Source: Trachythela sp. YZ-2020 (Eukaryota; Cnidaria; Anthozoa; Malacalcyonacea; Clavulariidae). From it: a stretch of DNA of 64,000 bases. Below are positions 42,755-53,158 of the stretch, piece after piece. The number at the start of each line of letters is the position of its first letter. The first letter of the stretch is position 1. A program made the translations under genes and the position numbers. The DNA lies in NCBI GenBank assembly GCA_016169945.1, contig JADLSH010000271.1, positions 682,001 through 746,000 on the forward strand, given 5' to 3'. Under the pieces are notes generated by a model, which did not search any database, was not told the origin of the DNA, and saw nothing but the letters and a program-made list of their open reading frames with translations.

Positions 42755-42826
42755 GCGTTGATGGTGTAATGGTTAGCATTGTTGCCTTCCAAGCAGTAGA
42801 TCTGGGTTCGATTCCCGGTCAACGCA
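42755..42826 (+). tRNA. tRNA-Gly(UCC)
   Basis: Intact. Confidence 0.92.
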
Positions 42827-42900
42827 GCGATCTTTGTTTATAGTTGGAATGCTTGATTTGGAATATCTGTTCCTCTCTTTTTACATCTTTGGTAAAATGC

Positions 42901-43472
42901 CTCTCTCCTCCGCAGAGGCTTACATGAAGATTCTAGTGAGGGAAAAGTGAGCGTGCAGGGAGTGATGGGAAGAGCGAAATAAAAGTAGCCTCTGCCAGTT
43001 AATGTAATAAATATGGCGGTTCGATATCAACCTTCGAGGGTGTGAAGAGATGTTTTCCACTTTCCTTTTCAGGCGTACTTGACTCTCCTGGAGTGAATCC
43101 AACATTAATATCTTCTTCTGTCAATTTGCACCGAAAAATAGCGAGAAATTGCAAATGAATAAGGATATGTTGACTGAAAATATCCTCTAAATTGCAAAAT
43201 TTCTTTATAAAAATGACTCCACTGACCTTCGATACTCAGATTATGAAGATTTATTTCAATTTCTATCACATTTCCGTCCATTTCAGGTTTAAAAAGATGT
43301 CAAAGCAGTCAAACAAAAAGTTTGGTTCGAAAACCATACTTTTTTGCATTATCTGGCAGAGCCTCCTCGCCTTCATTTCAATCTTCCCATCACTCCCCGC
43401 GCGCTCACTTTTATTCAAGAAACTTCATGTAAGTTATTTGTAAATACTAAGGAGGCTCTGCGGAGGAGAGAG
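42901..43472. mobile_element. Mutator-like MITE, 572 bp
   Basis: The ends CTCTCTCCTCCGCAGAG and its inverse continue, with small gaps, as inverted repeats of about 130 bp that share GGGAGTGATGGGAAGA and CTCTGCCAG. A 9-bp duplication GTAAAATGC flanks it (42892-42900 and 43473-43481). A 9-bp duplication with long inverted repeats fits Mutator-like elements. Its two ORFs are not credible. Confidence 0.85.
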
Positions 43473-43584
43473 GTAAAATGCAACTCTTATTCAACTTGTC
43501 TTTCCCAAAAACAGTGCCGTTTAAAATATAATAGTCAATATTCTTTAGAAAGTTTTGCTAGGATTCGAATTGCTTCCAGGTAAT

Positions 43585-43666
43585 GGTAGCGTGGCCGAGT
43601 GGTCTAAGGCGCTGGTTTAAGGCACCAGTCATTTCGATGGCGTGGGTTCGAATCCCACCGCTGCCA
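43585..43666 (+). tRNA. tRNA-Leu(AAG)
   Basis: Intact. Confidence 0.92.
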
Positions 43667-43806
43667 CATATTTTAAACATATATAATAAGTTCCACGTTC
43701 AGGAGATTATCCTGCAATTTTACCATGAAAATGAGAGGCTTTGGATAAAGGGACAGAATAACCACCGTCATCTATGCAAAAGATATCCCTAACTAAAACA
43801 GAAAAA

Positions 43807-44044
43807 GGTAATGTGGCCGAGTACGTGGTCTAAAGGCTCTTTTCCACTCATCGCAAAATCAACTCGCAAACTCGCTGCGAGTTCTTGCATGTAATTAAAA
43901 TAAACTGTCGAGCATTGTGATTGGATGAAAGTACTCGCAGCAGCTTGAGAGTTGGTTTTAGCGATGGGTGGAAAAGAGCCTTAAGGCGCTGATTTCAGAT
44001 ACCAGTAATTTCGATGGCGTGGGTACGAATCCGACTAATGCCCA
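43807..44044 (+). pseudogene. tRNA-Leu(CAG)-like split by MITE
   Basis: The MITE is at 43834-43981. Confidence 0.8.
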
Positions 44045-44279
44045 TTTTCTGGGATTTTATTGACTGATGCTTTGTAACATATTTTTATTATGTATTGCCT
44101 TGTTTGCTTGAATGTGCAATATTTTCAAAAATTTTAAACTCCACCGTGATACAGGTCTCTCTCAACTCCCATAATTAAAAATATTTTGACCACATTCCAT
44201 TGTGGGATGTCTAGTAAAATTTTAGGCATGAATCATATCCTCTGTGAAAATATGAAAATCCATGCACATGATCATCCTA

Positions 44280-44351
44280 AGGTTCTGCCGAGACTTGAAC
44301 TCGGATCCTTGGATTCAAAGTCCAAAGTGCTAACCATTACACCACAGAACC
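44280..44351 (-). tRNA. tRNA-Gln(UUG)
   Basis: Intact; start of the second HOR-II copy. Confidence 0.92.
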
Positions 44352-44472
44352 AGACAAGAGCGTGTTCAAAATACACCTCTATAATCGATTTTAAGAGTTA
44401 CCCATCCCCCAGATGTGGTTCACGGTCATTACGAATACATTTTCTTTAATTCTTTGAAAGCGTTTTCCGCTT

Positions 44473-44570
44473 GTCACGTTGGCCGAGCGGTCAAAGGCGC
44501 CAGCTTTAGGATCAATATTAAGAATTCTGGTCCACAATTGTGGGCGTGGGTTCGAATCCCACACCTGACA
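44473..44570 (+). tRNA. tRNA-Leu with TAG anticodon and intron
   Basis: As at 39387, with acceptor GTCACGT (C5-C68 mismatch). Confidence 0.6.
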
Positions 44571-44646
44571 TCGGCTTTTTTGCATTTCATGTTGCCTGTT
44601 TTATCTGAGTTGAATACCAATTGGGTCCAAAAATGTTTTGTGTGGC

Positions 44647-44718
44647 GCGTTGATGGTGTAATGGTTAGCATTGTTGCCTTCCAAGCAGTAGATCTGGGTT
44701 CGATTCCCGGTCAACGCA
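44647..44718 (+). tRNA. tRNA-Gly(UCC)
   Basis: Intact. Confidence 0.92.
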
Positions 44719-44895
44719 GCGATCTTTGTTTAAAGTTGGAATGCTTGATTTGGAATATCTGTTCCTCTCTTTTTACATCTTTGGTAAAATGCAACTCTTA
44801 TTCAACTTGTCTTTCCCAAAAACAGTGCCGTTTACAATATAATAGTCAATATTCTTTAGAAAGTTTTGCTAGGATTCGAATTGCTTCCAGGTAAT

Positions 44896-44977
44896 GGTAG
44901 CGTAGCCGAGTGGTCTAAGGCGCTGGTTTAAGGCACCAGTCATTTCGATGGCGTGGGTTCGAATCCCACCGCTGCCA
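44896..44977 (+). tRNA. tRNA-Leu(AAG)
   Basis: Position 9 is A, as in its HOR-II counterpart at 39810. Confidence 0.85.
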
Positions 44978-45118
44978 CATATTTTAAACATATATAATAA
45001 GTTCCATGTTCAGGAAATTATCCTGCAAATTTACCATGAAAATGAGAGGCTTTGAATAAAGGGACAGAATAACCACCGTCATCTATGCAAAAGATTATCC
45101 CTAACTAAAACAGAAAAA

Positions 45119-45357
45119 GGTAATGTGGCCGAGTACGTGGTCTAAAGTTTCTTTTCCACTCATGGCAAAATCAACTCGCAAACTCGCTGCGAGTTCTTGC
45201 ATGTAATTAAAATAAACTGTCGAGCATTGTGATTGGATGAAAGTACTCGCAGCGAGCTTGCGAGTTGGTTTTAGCGATGGGTGGTAAAGAGCCTTAAGGC
45301 GCTGATTTCAGATACCAGTAATTTCGATGGCGTGGGTACGAATCCGACCAATGCCCA
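45119..45357 (+). pseudogene. tRNA-Leu(CAG)-like split by MITE
   Basis: The MITE is at 45146-45294. Confidence 0.8.
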
Positions 45358-45642
45358 TTTTCTGGGATTTTATTGACTGATGCTTTGTAACATATTTTTA
45401 TTATGTATTGCCTTGTTTGCTTGAATGTGCAATATTTTCAAAAATTTTAAACTCCACCGTGATACAAGTCTCTGTCAACTCCCATAAGTAAAAATATTTT
45501 GACCACATATTTATATGTACTAAAATTTTACATCTTTGCTAAAATGCAACTAAAGTCCAAAGTGCTTTTGTTTCCCAGGTTCACAGTGATTACGAATACA
45601 TTTTTAAAATTCTTTGAAAGCTTTGCTAAATTCCAACAACTT

Positions 45643-45721
45643 GTCAGGTTGGCTGAGCGGTCAAAGGCGCCAATTCTGGTTCATCATTTCGATGGCGTGC
45701 GTTCGAATCCCACACCTGCCA
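45643..45721 (+). pseudogene. Chimeric Leu(UAA)/Leu(AAG) tRNA
   Basis: The 5' half (to about 45680) matches Leu(UAA) and the 3' half matches the anticodon-less Leu(AAG), joined through the anticodon arm. The acceptor strands do not match. Confidence 0.65.
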
Positions 45722-45864
45722 CTTGTTTTACACAACCTTTATAAGTTCCAAGTTCACGAGATTTTTATCCTGTAATTTTACCTAAAAAGAAGAGGCTTTG
45801 AATAAATAGACAGATTAACCCACAACATTTATGCTGTAGATTATCCCTTAACTAAAACAGAAAA

Positions 45865-45951
45865 GGCAATATGGCCGAGCACGGGTCTAAGGCGCTGATT
45901 TCAGATACCAGTAATTTCTGATGGCGTGGGTACGAATCCGACCAATGCCCA
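45865..45951 (+). pseudogene. tRNA-Leu(CAG)-like, no MITE
   Basis: Counterpart of 40784 with two small indels. Confidence 0.7.
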
Positions 45952-46154
45952 TTTTCTGGGATTTTATTGACTGATGCTTTGTAAAATATTTTTATTATGT
46001 ATTGCCTTGTTTGCTTGAATGTGCAATATTTTCAAAATTTTAAACTCCACCGTGATACAAGTCTCTGTCAACTCCATATGTGTAGTAAAATTTAATTTAG
46101 GCATGAATCATATCCTCTGTGGAAACATGAAAATCCATGTACTTGGTCATCCTA

Positions 46155-46226
46155 AGGTTCTGCTGAGACTTGAACTCGATCCTTGGATTCAAAGTCCAAG
46201 TGCTAACCATTACACCACAGGGAACC
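46155..46226 (-). pseudogene. tRNA-Gln with indels
   Basis: One base is lost after the T stem and another near the anticodon stem, and GG is added near the acceptor. Confidence 0.65.
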
Positions 46227-46341
46227 AGACAAGAGCGTGTTCGAAATACACCTCTAAAATCGATTTTAAAATGCCCATCCCCAGATGTCGTTCACAGTCA
46301 TTACAGATACATTAATTAATAAAAGCGTTTTCCATCCACTT

Positions 46342-46439
46342 GTAGGTTGGCGAGCGGTCAAAAAGCGCCAGACTTAAGATGAATATAAAGAATTCTGGTC
46401 CACAATTGTGGGGCGTGGGTCTGAATCCTACACCTGACA
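46342..46439 (+). pseudogene. tRNA-Leu(UAA) with indels
   Basis: The acceptor lacks C3, the A box is damaged (GTTGGCGAGCGG), the T loop reads GTCTGAATCC and the intron GAATATAAAG. Confidence 0.65.
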
Positions 46440-46514
46440 TTGGCTTTTTTGCATTTCATGTTGCCTGTTTTTCTGAGTTGAATACCAATTGGGTCCAAAA
46501 ATGTTTTGTGTGAT

Positions 46515-46586
46515 GCGTTGATGGTGTAATGGTTAGCATTGTTGCGTTCCAAGCAGTAGATCTGGGTTCGATTCCCGGTCAACGCA
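46515..46586 (+). tRNA. tRNA-Gly(UCC)
   Basis: Position 32 is G as at 41441; otherwise intact. Confidence 0.85.
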
Positions 46587-46761
46587 GCGATCTTTGCTTG
46601 CTTGGAATGCTTGATTTGGAATATATGTTCCTCTCTTTTTACATGTCAGGTAAAATGCAACTCTTATTCAACTTGTCTTTCCCAAAAACAGTGCCGTTTA
46701 AAATATAATAGTCAATATTCTTTAGAAAGTTTTGCTAGGATTCGAATTGCTTCCAGGTAAT

Positions 46762-46843
46762 GGTAGCGTGGCCGAGTGGTCTAAGGCGCTGGTTTAAGGC
46801 ACCAGTCATTTCGATGGCGTGGGTTCGAATCCCACCGCTGCCA
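46762..46843 (+). tRNA. tRNA-Leu(AAG)
   Basis: Intact. Confidence 0.92.
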
Positions 46844-46982
46844 CATATTTTAAACATATATAATAAGTTCCACGTTCAGGAGATTATCCTGCAATTTTAC
46901 CATGAAAATGAGAGAGGTTTTTAAAGGGACAGAATAACCACCGTCATCTATTCAAAAGATATCCCCTAACTAAAACAGAAAA

Positions 46983-47492
46983 GGTAATGTGTGGCCGTGA
47001 TATTGTAGTTTAAAAGGTTTTTCCACTCATCGCAACACCTCGCAAACTCGCTGCGAGTTTCAAATTATCCTGTAACTAAAACAGAAAAAGGTAATGTGAT
47101 CGAGTATGTGCAGCGAGCTTGCGAGTTGGTTTTTAGCGATGGTGGAAAAACCTGCTGCGAGTTCTTGCATGTAATTAAAATAAACTGTCGAGCATTGTGG
47201 ATTGATAAAAGCATATGCAGCGAGCTTGCGAGTTGGTTTTAGCGATGGGTGGAAAAGAGCCTAGCGGCTCTTCCACTCAATGCAAAATCACTCGCAACCC
47301 GCTGCGAGTTCTGCATGTAATTAAAATAAACTGTCGAGCATTGTGATTGATAAAAGTCATGCAGCGAGCTTGCGAGTTGGTTTAGCGATGGGTGAAAAGA
47401 GCCTTAAGGCGCTGATTTCAGATGTTACTGCGTACCAGTAATTTCCAGATCATTTGATGGGTGTACGTGGGTACGAATCCGACTAATGCCCA
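46983..47492 (+). pseudogene. tRNA-Leu(CAG)-like with repeated MITE pieces
   Basis: Three partial, mutated MITE copies lie in tandem at about 47010-47160, 47150-47275 and 47262-47405 where other units have one. Confidence 0.7.
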
Positions 47493-47732
47493 TTTTCTGG
47501 ATTTTATTGACTGATGCTTTGTAACATATTTTATTATATATTGCCTTGTTTGCTTGAATGTGCTTTGGAATGTGCAATATTTGAAAAATTTTAAACTCCA
47601 CCGTGATACAGGGCTCTCTCAACTCCCATAAGTAAAATATTTTGACCACATTCCATTGTGATGTCTAGTAAAATTTTAGGCATGAATCATATTCTGTGAA
47701 AATATGAAAATCCATGCACATGATCATCCTGA

Positions 47733-47803
47733 AGGTTCTGCCGAGACTTGAACTCGGATCCTTGATTCAAAGTCCAAAGTGCTAACCATTACACCACAGA
47801 ACC
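47733..47803 (-). tRNA. tRNA-Gln(UUG), 1-nt deletion
   Basis: One G is missing from the anticodon stem (CCTTGATTC). Confidence 0.55.
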
Positions 47804-47938
47804 AGACAAGAGCGTGTTCAAAATACACCCCATAATCTATAATCGATTTTAAGAGTTACCCATCCCCATAGATGTGGTTCACGGTCAGTGACATGAGTAC
47901 ACATATTTTTAAAATTCTTTGAAAGCTTTTTGCCGCTT

Positions 47939-48045
47939 GTCATGTTGGCCGAGCGGTCAAAGGCGCCAGCTTTAGTATGAATATTAAGAATTCCTGAATT
48001 TGCTGTCCACAATTGTGGGCGTGGGTTCGAATCCCACACCTGACA
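47939..48045 (+). pseudogene. tRNA-Leu(UAG-like) with insertion
   Basis: About 9 nt are inserted at the 3' side of the anticodon arm, disrupting the exon junction. Confidence 0.65.
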
Positions 48046-48204
48046 TTGGCTTTTTGTCGCATTTCCTTTTCATGTTTCTTCTATCTGTGCTTGGAAAACC
48101 TCAGTTTTCTATTATTATTCTGTAATTCTAACCATGAAAATGAAGAAGCTTGAATAAAGAGACAGAATAAACTGTATAATTTATGCTGCAGGTTATCATA
48201 AAGA

Positions 48205-48276
48205 GGTAATGTGGCCGAGGACATATCAAGCGCGCTGATTTCATCCCACTATCTGCCCGAATCCTCACAATGCCCA
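48205..48276 (+). pseudogene. tRNA-Leu(CAG)-like, degenerate
   Basis: Large gaps in the variable and T arms. Confidence 0.55.
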
Positions 48277-48502
48277 TTGGGATTATATTGACTGGATGCT
48301 TTGTGTTTATTTATTATATGTTGCCTTGTTCGCTTGAATGTGCTATATTTTTGAAGAAATTGAAAACTCACTGATACAAGTCTCTCTGTTAACTACCATA
48401 AGAAAATATTGTGACCACACATTCCATTGTGGGATATTTAGTAGACTTAGGTGATGAATCATATCCTAGTGTAATTATGGAAAATCCACACATGATCATC
48501 CT

Positions 48503-48569
48503 AAGTACTTACTGAGACTTGAACTCGGATCTCGATTCGGTTCAGTGCTAACCATTACACCATAGAATC
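48503..48569 (-). pseudogene. tRNA-Gln, degenerate
   Basis: The anticodon arm is rearranged (CTCGATTCGGTTC) and the acceptor is broken. Confidence 0.6.
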
Positions 48570-48711
48570 AGACAAGCGTTTGTGTGGGATATACACCTCT
48601 GTAATCAATTTCTTACCAGCTCCCATCCACCAGGATGTGGTTCACTCGTCATTAGGAATATATTTTTGAGAAATTGTTTGCAAAACCATTTTTCTAATTT
48701 TGTCAGGTTGT

Positions 48712-48792
48712 GAATGAGCGGATCGTGAAAGAGCCACAGTTATAGCATACATAATCTGGTCCACCAGGCGTGGGTTCAACCAACACCTGACA
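48712..48792 (+). pseudogene. tRNA-Leu(UAA)-like, degenerate
   Basis: The A box is disrupted and much of the intron and variable arm is gone. Confidence 0.55.
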
Positions 48793-48873
48793 TTGGCTTC
48801 TTTCGCATTTCTTCATGCGTCTTTCCGTTTTATCTGGAGTTGAAACCTATTGGGATCAAAATATTTTGCGTGA

Positions 48874-48943
48874 TGTCATGTGTAAAGGTTAGCATTGTTG
48901 CCTTCCAAGCAATAGATCCGGGTTCTATTCCTGGTCAATCGCA
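48874..48943 (+). pseudogene. tRNA-Gly, degenerate
   Basis: The anticodon arm and B box (GGTTCTATTCC) are partly kept but the acceptor is broken. Confidence 0.6.
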
Positions 48944-49128
48944 GCGACCTTGTTTTCAAGGTTGGAAATGCTTGATTTGTAGAATATTATCTGTTCTCTC
49001 TTTTACATGTGTGGTAAAATGCAAAATCTATTCAACTTTATCTTCCTGGAAAATAGTGCTGTTTACAATTATTAATGGTGAATTATTTTGAAAGTTTCAT
49101 AGACCTCCAATAACTTCCAGCTAATGCA

Positions 49129-49210
49129 GGTAGCGTGGCTGCGCGGTCTAAGGCGCTGGTTTAAGGCAATTGTCATCTTCGATGGCGTTGTTCGAATCCC
49201 ACCGCTGCTA
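49129..49210 (+). pseudogene. tRNA-Leu(AAG), degenerate
   Basis: The A box reads TGGCTGCGCGG and the anticodon stem 3' side CAATTG no longer pairs. Confidence 0.6.
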
Positions 49211-49347
49211 CGTGTTTTATATAATAAGTTCCAAAGTTCACGAGATGATCCTGTAACTTTTGCTATGAAAATGAAGAGGCTTTTGAATAAAGACAGGATA
49301 ACCCGCATCATTTATGCTTTATTTATCCTGAACCAAAAACAGAACAA

Positions 49348-49431
49348 GGTAATGTGGTCGAGTACGTGCTCAAGGCGCTGATTTGATACCAGTCACGGCG
49401 GCGTGTGTGTTTAGAATCCGGCCAAAGCCCA
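49348..49431 (+). pseudogene. tRNA-Leu(CAG)-like, degenerate
   Basis: Short, with a GTGTGTTTAGAATCC T arm. Confidence 0.55.
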
Positions 49432-49671
49432 TTTTCTGGGACATATATTGACGCTTGTAACATATTTTTGCTGATATATTGCCTTGTTTGCTTGAACGTG
49501 CTAGTTATTTTGGAAAATTCTGAAACCCAGTGTGATCTAAGGCTTTCGTTAATTCACTATTAGAAAAAATATCTGTATCCACATTGCATTGTTTTATACG
49601 TAGAGTAAAAATTTTTAGGCATGAATCTTATCCTCTGCGTAAATATGCAGCCATGTGCACGATTACGTAAA

Positions 49672-49740
49672 GAGCTTGCCGAGACTTGAACCCGGATCCT
49701 TGATTCAAAGTCCAAAGTACAACCATTACACCGCAGAACC
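49672..49740 (-). pseudogene. tRNA-Gln, degenerate
   Basis: The acceptor reads AGAGCTTG and the D arm lacks bases. Confidence 0.55.
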
Positions 49741-49855
49741 GTATAATATTTGTTCAATATACACCTCTATAACCAATTTTAACAGTTGCCCATCCCCAGA
49801 TGTCGTTCTCTATAGATTACGAGTACATTTAAAATTTCGTGCTTTTTGTCGCTTG

Positions 49856-49953
49856 CTTGTGTAAGCCGCATGGTCAAAGGCGCCAGACTTAAGATGGATA
49901 TTAAGAATTCCTGGTCCACACCAGGGGCGTGGGTTCGAATCCCACACCTGACA
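49856..49953 (+). pseudogene. tRNA-Leu(UAA), degenerate
   Basis: The 5' acceptor and A box are lost; the anticodon, intron and T arm survive. Confidence 0.6.
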
Positions 49954-50089
49954 TTGGCTTTGTCGCATTTCCTTCATACTTCGTTCTATCTGTGTTGAAA
50001 ACCTCAGTTTTCATTATTCTGTAATTTAACCATGAAATGAAGAAGTTTTGGAATAAAGAGACAGTTTATGCTGTAGATTAACAGAAAAA

Positions 50090-50181
50090 GGTAATGTGGC
50101 CGAGGACGTGGCTCTAAGGCGCTGATTTCATCTGGCCATTCATTTCGATGGCGTGGGTTTCGAACTCCATTACAATGCCCA
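50090..50181 (+). pseudogene. tRNA-Leu(CAG)-like
   Basis: The anticodon arm reads GATTTCATCTGG; there are extra bases in the variable and T arms. Confidence 0.6.
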
Positions 50182-50420
50182 TTTTCTGGGATTATGATAT
50201 TGACTGGGATGCTTTGTAATATATTTTTATTATATATTGCCTTGTTCGCTTGAATGTGCTATATTTTGAAGAAATTGAAACTCCACCGTGATACAAGTCT
50301 CTGTTAACTACCATAAGAAAAATATTGTGACCACATTCCATTGTGGGATATCTAGTAAACTTTTAGGCATGAATCATATCCTATGTGTAAATATGAAAAT
50401 CCATGCACATGATCATCCCA

Positions 50421-50492
50421 AGGTTCTACCGAGACTTGAACTCGGATCCTTGGATTCAAAGTCCACAGTGCTAACCATTACACCATAGAACC
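50421..50492 (-). tRNA. tRNA-Gln(UUG), A7-T66 form
   Basis: The acceptor is GGTTCTA/TAGAACC: both sides of the last pair are changed together, so the stem stays paired. Confidence 0.88.
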
Positions 50493-50613
50493 AGACAAGC
50501 GTGTGTGGAATATATACCTCTGTAATCAATTTTAACAGTTGCCCATCCACCAGATGTGGTTCACTGTCATTAGGAATATATTTTTGAGAATTGTTTGCAA
50601 ACTTTTTCTACTT

Positions 50614-50709
50614 GTCAGGTTGCACGAGCGATCTAAAGCGCCATAGTTATATGTATATTAAGAATTCTGGTCCACTATTGTGGCGTGGGTTCGAATTCCA
50701 CACCTGACA
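50614..50709 (+). pseudogene. tRNA-Leu(UAA)-like, dead anticodon arm
   Basis: The A box is altered (TGCACGAGCG) and the anticodon arm reads GCCATAGTTATATG, which does not pair. Confidence 0.7.
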
Positions 50710-50791
50710 TTGGCTTTTTCGCATTTCCTTTTCATGTTGTCTGTTTTATCTGAGTTGAAAACCTATTGGGATCAAAAATATTTTGTGTGAT

Positions 50792-50861
50792 GCGTTGTTG
50801 GTGTAATGGTTAGCATTGTTGCCTTCCAAGCAGTAGATCTGTTCGATTCCCGGTCAACGCA
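50792..50861 (+). pseudogene. tRNA-Gly, T-arm deletion
   Basis: GG is lost before the T loop (ATCTGTTCG). Confidence 0.7.
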
Positions 50862-51036
50862 GCGATCTTTGTTTAAGGTTGAATGCTTGATTTAGAATAT
50901 CTGTTCCTCTCTTTCTACATGTGTGGTAAAATGCAACTCTTATTCAACTTGTCTTTCCGAAAACAGTGCCGTTTACAACATAATAGTAATTATTCTTTAG
51001 AAAGTTTTGCTAGGATTCCAATAACTTCCAGCTAAT

Positions 51037-51118
51037 GGTAGCGTGGCCGAGTGGTCTAAGGCGCTGGTTTAAGGCACCAGTCATTTCGATGGCGTGGGTT
51101 CGAATCCCACCGCTGCCA
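51037..51118 (+). tRNA. tRNA-Leu(AAG)
   Basis: Intact. Confidence 0.92.
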
Positions 51119-51252
51119 CGTGTTTTATAATAAGTTCCAAGTTCACGAGATTATCCTGTAATTTTGCCATGAAAATGAAGAGGCTTTGAATAAAGAGACA
51201 GAATAACCCGCATCATTTATGCTTTAGATTATCCTGAACTAAAACAGAACAA

Positions 51253-51339
51253 GGTAATGTGGTCGAGTACGTGGCCCAAGGCGCTGATTTCAGATACCAG
51301 TCATTTCGATGGCGTGGGTACGAATCCGGCCAAAGCCCA
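51253..51339 (+). pseudogene. tRNA-Leu(CAG)-like, second form
   Basis: It has GGTCGAG in the A box and CCGGCCAAAGCC at the 3' end. Confidence 0.7.
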
Positions 51340-51553
51340 TTTTCTGGGATTATATATTGACTGATGCTTTGTAACATATTTTTATTATATATTGCCTTGT
51401 TTGCTTGAACGTGCTATATTTTGAAAAATTTGAAACTCCAGTGTGATCCAAGGCTTTCTGTCAACTACCATTGTTTTATACGTAGTAAAATTTTAGGCAT
51501 GAATCTTATCCTCTGCGTAAATATGCAAATCCATGTGCATGATTATTAGCGCA

Positions 51554-51625
51554 AGGTTCTGCCGAGACTTGAACTCGGATCCTTGGATTCAAAGTCCAAA
51601 GTGCTAACCATTACACCACAGAACC
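51554..51625 (-). tRNA. tRNA-Gln(UUG)
   Basis: Intact. Confidence 0.92.
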
Positions 51626-51746
51626 AGACAAGAGTTTGTTCAATATACACCTCTATAACCAATTTTAACAGTTGCCCATCCCCCAGATGTCGTTCACAGT
51701 GATTACGAATACATTTTTTAAAATTCTTTGAAAGCTTTTTCCGCTT

Positions 51747-51844
51747 GTCAGGTTGGCCGAGCGGTCAAAGGCGCCAGACTTAAGATGGATATTAAGAATT
51801 CTGGTCCACAATTGTGGGCGTGGGTTCGAATGCCACACCTGACA
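51747..51844 (+). tRNA. tRNA-Leu(UAA)
   Basis: One T-stem mismatch (GAATGCCAC). Confidence 0.75.
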
Positions 51845-51999
51845 TTGGCTTTTGTCGCATTTCCTTTTCATGTTTCCTGTTCTATCTGTGTTGAAAACCT
51901 CAGTTTTCATTATTCTGTAATTTAACCATGAAAATGAAGAAGTTTTGAATAAAGAGACAGAATAACCGGTATAATTTATGCTGTAGATTAACAGAAAGA

Positions 52000-52086
52000 G
52001 GTAATGTGGCCGAGGACGTGGTCTAAGGCGCTGATTTCATCTGCCATTCATTTCGATGGCGTGGGTTCGAATCCCTACAATGCCCA
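52000..52086 (+). pseudogene. tRNA-Leu(CAG)-like
   Basis: It has a good B box (GGTTCGAATCC) but a mispaired anticodon stem (GATTTCATCTGCC). Confidence 0.65.
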
Positions 52087-52322
52087 TTTTCTGGGATTAT
52101 ATATTGACTGATGCTTTGTAATATATTTTTATTATATATTGCCTTGTTCGCTTGAATGTGCTATATTTTGAATAATTTTAAACTCCACCGTGATACAAGT
52201 CTCTGTTAACTACCATAAGAAAAATATTGTGACCACATTCCATCGTGGGATATCTAGTAAACTTTTAGGCATGAATCATATCCTCTGTGTAAATATGAAA
52301 ATCAATGCACATGATCATCCCA

Positions 52323-52394
52323 AGTTTCTACCGAGACTTGAATTCGGATCCTTGGATTCAGAGTCCAAAGTGCTAACCATTACACCATAGAACC
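52323..52394 (-). tRNA. tRNA-Gln(CUG)
   Basis: The anticodon loop on the minus strand is CTCTGAA, giving CUG. One acceptor mismatch and one T-stem change (AATTCGG). Confidence 0.7.
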
Positions 52395-52514
52395 AGACAA
52401 GCGTTTGTGGAATATATACCTCTGTAATCAATTTTAACAGTTGCCCATCCACCAGATGTGGTTCACTGTCATTAGGAATATATTTTTGAGAATTGTTTGC
52501 AAATTTTTCTACTT

Positions 52515-52611
52515 GTCAGGTTGCACGAGCGATCGAAAGCGCCATAGTTATATGTATATTAAGAATTCTGGTCCACTATTGTGGGCGTGGGTTCGAATTC
52601 CACACCTGACA
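52515..52611 (+). pseudogene. tRNA-Leu(UAA)-like, dead anticodon arm
   Basis: Same damage as at 50614. Confidence 0.7.
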
Positions 52612-52694
52612 TTGGCTTTTTTCGCATTTCCTTTTCATGTTGCCTGTTTTATCTGAGTTGAAAACCTATTGGGATCAAAAATATTTTGTGTGAT

Positions 52695-52766
52695 GCGTTG
52701 ATGGTGTAATGGTTAGCATTGTTGCCTTCCAAGCAGTAGATCTGGGTTCGATTCCCGGTCAACGCA
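52695..52766 (+). tRNA. tRNA-Gly(UCC)
   Basis: Intact. Confidence 0.92.
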
Positions 52767-52943
52767 GCGATCTTTGTTTAAGGTTGGAATGCTTGATTTA
52801 GAATATCTGTTCCTCTCTTTTTACATGTGTGGTAAAATGCAACTCTTATTCAACTTGTCTTTCCCGAAAACAGTGCCGTTTACAACATAATAGTAATTAT
52901 TCTTTAGAAAGTTTTGCTAGGATTCCAATAACTTCCAGCTAAT

Positions 52944-53024
52944 GGTAGCGTGGCCGAGTGGTCTAAGGCGCTGGTTTAAGGCACCAGTCATTTCGATGGC
53001 GTGGGTTCGAACCCGCCGCTGCCA
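52944..53024 (+). pseudogene. tRNA-Leu(AAG), T-arm deletion
   Basis: One base is lost in the T arm (TTCGAACCCGCC). Confidence 0.6.
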
Positions 53025-53158
53025 CGTGTTTTATAATAAGTTCCAAGTTCACGAGATTATCCTGTAATTTTGCCATGAAAATGAAGAGGCTTTGAATAAA
53101 GAGACAGAATAACCCGCATCATTTATGCTTTAGATTATCCCGAACTAAAACAGAACAA

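Larger units (their letters stand above)
39194..48180. repeat. HOR-II: 5.1 kb tRNA repeat, two copies
   Basis: Four successive units (Gln at 39194, rearranged unit at about 40420, Gln at 41075 and 42388) recur in the same order at 44280, about 45510, 46155 and 47733, about 5.08 kb apart. Shared variants include the TAG leucine anticodon, GCGTAGCCG in Leu(AAG) and GTTTC at the MITE start. The second copy is clean to about 45.5 kb and then full of indels. Only the first copy carries the Mutator-like insert. Confidence 0.85.

Noticed and set aside
50614..50709. A possible tRNA with UAU anticodon (Leu-like body)
   Set aside because: The anticodon stem does not pair and the apparent TAT depends on where a deletion is placed; it is a dead Leu(UAA) copy.
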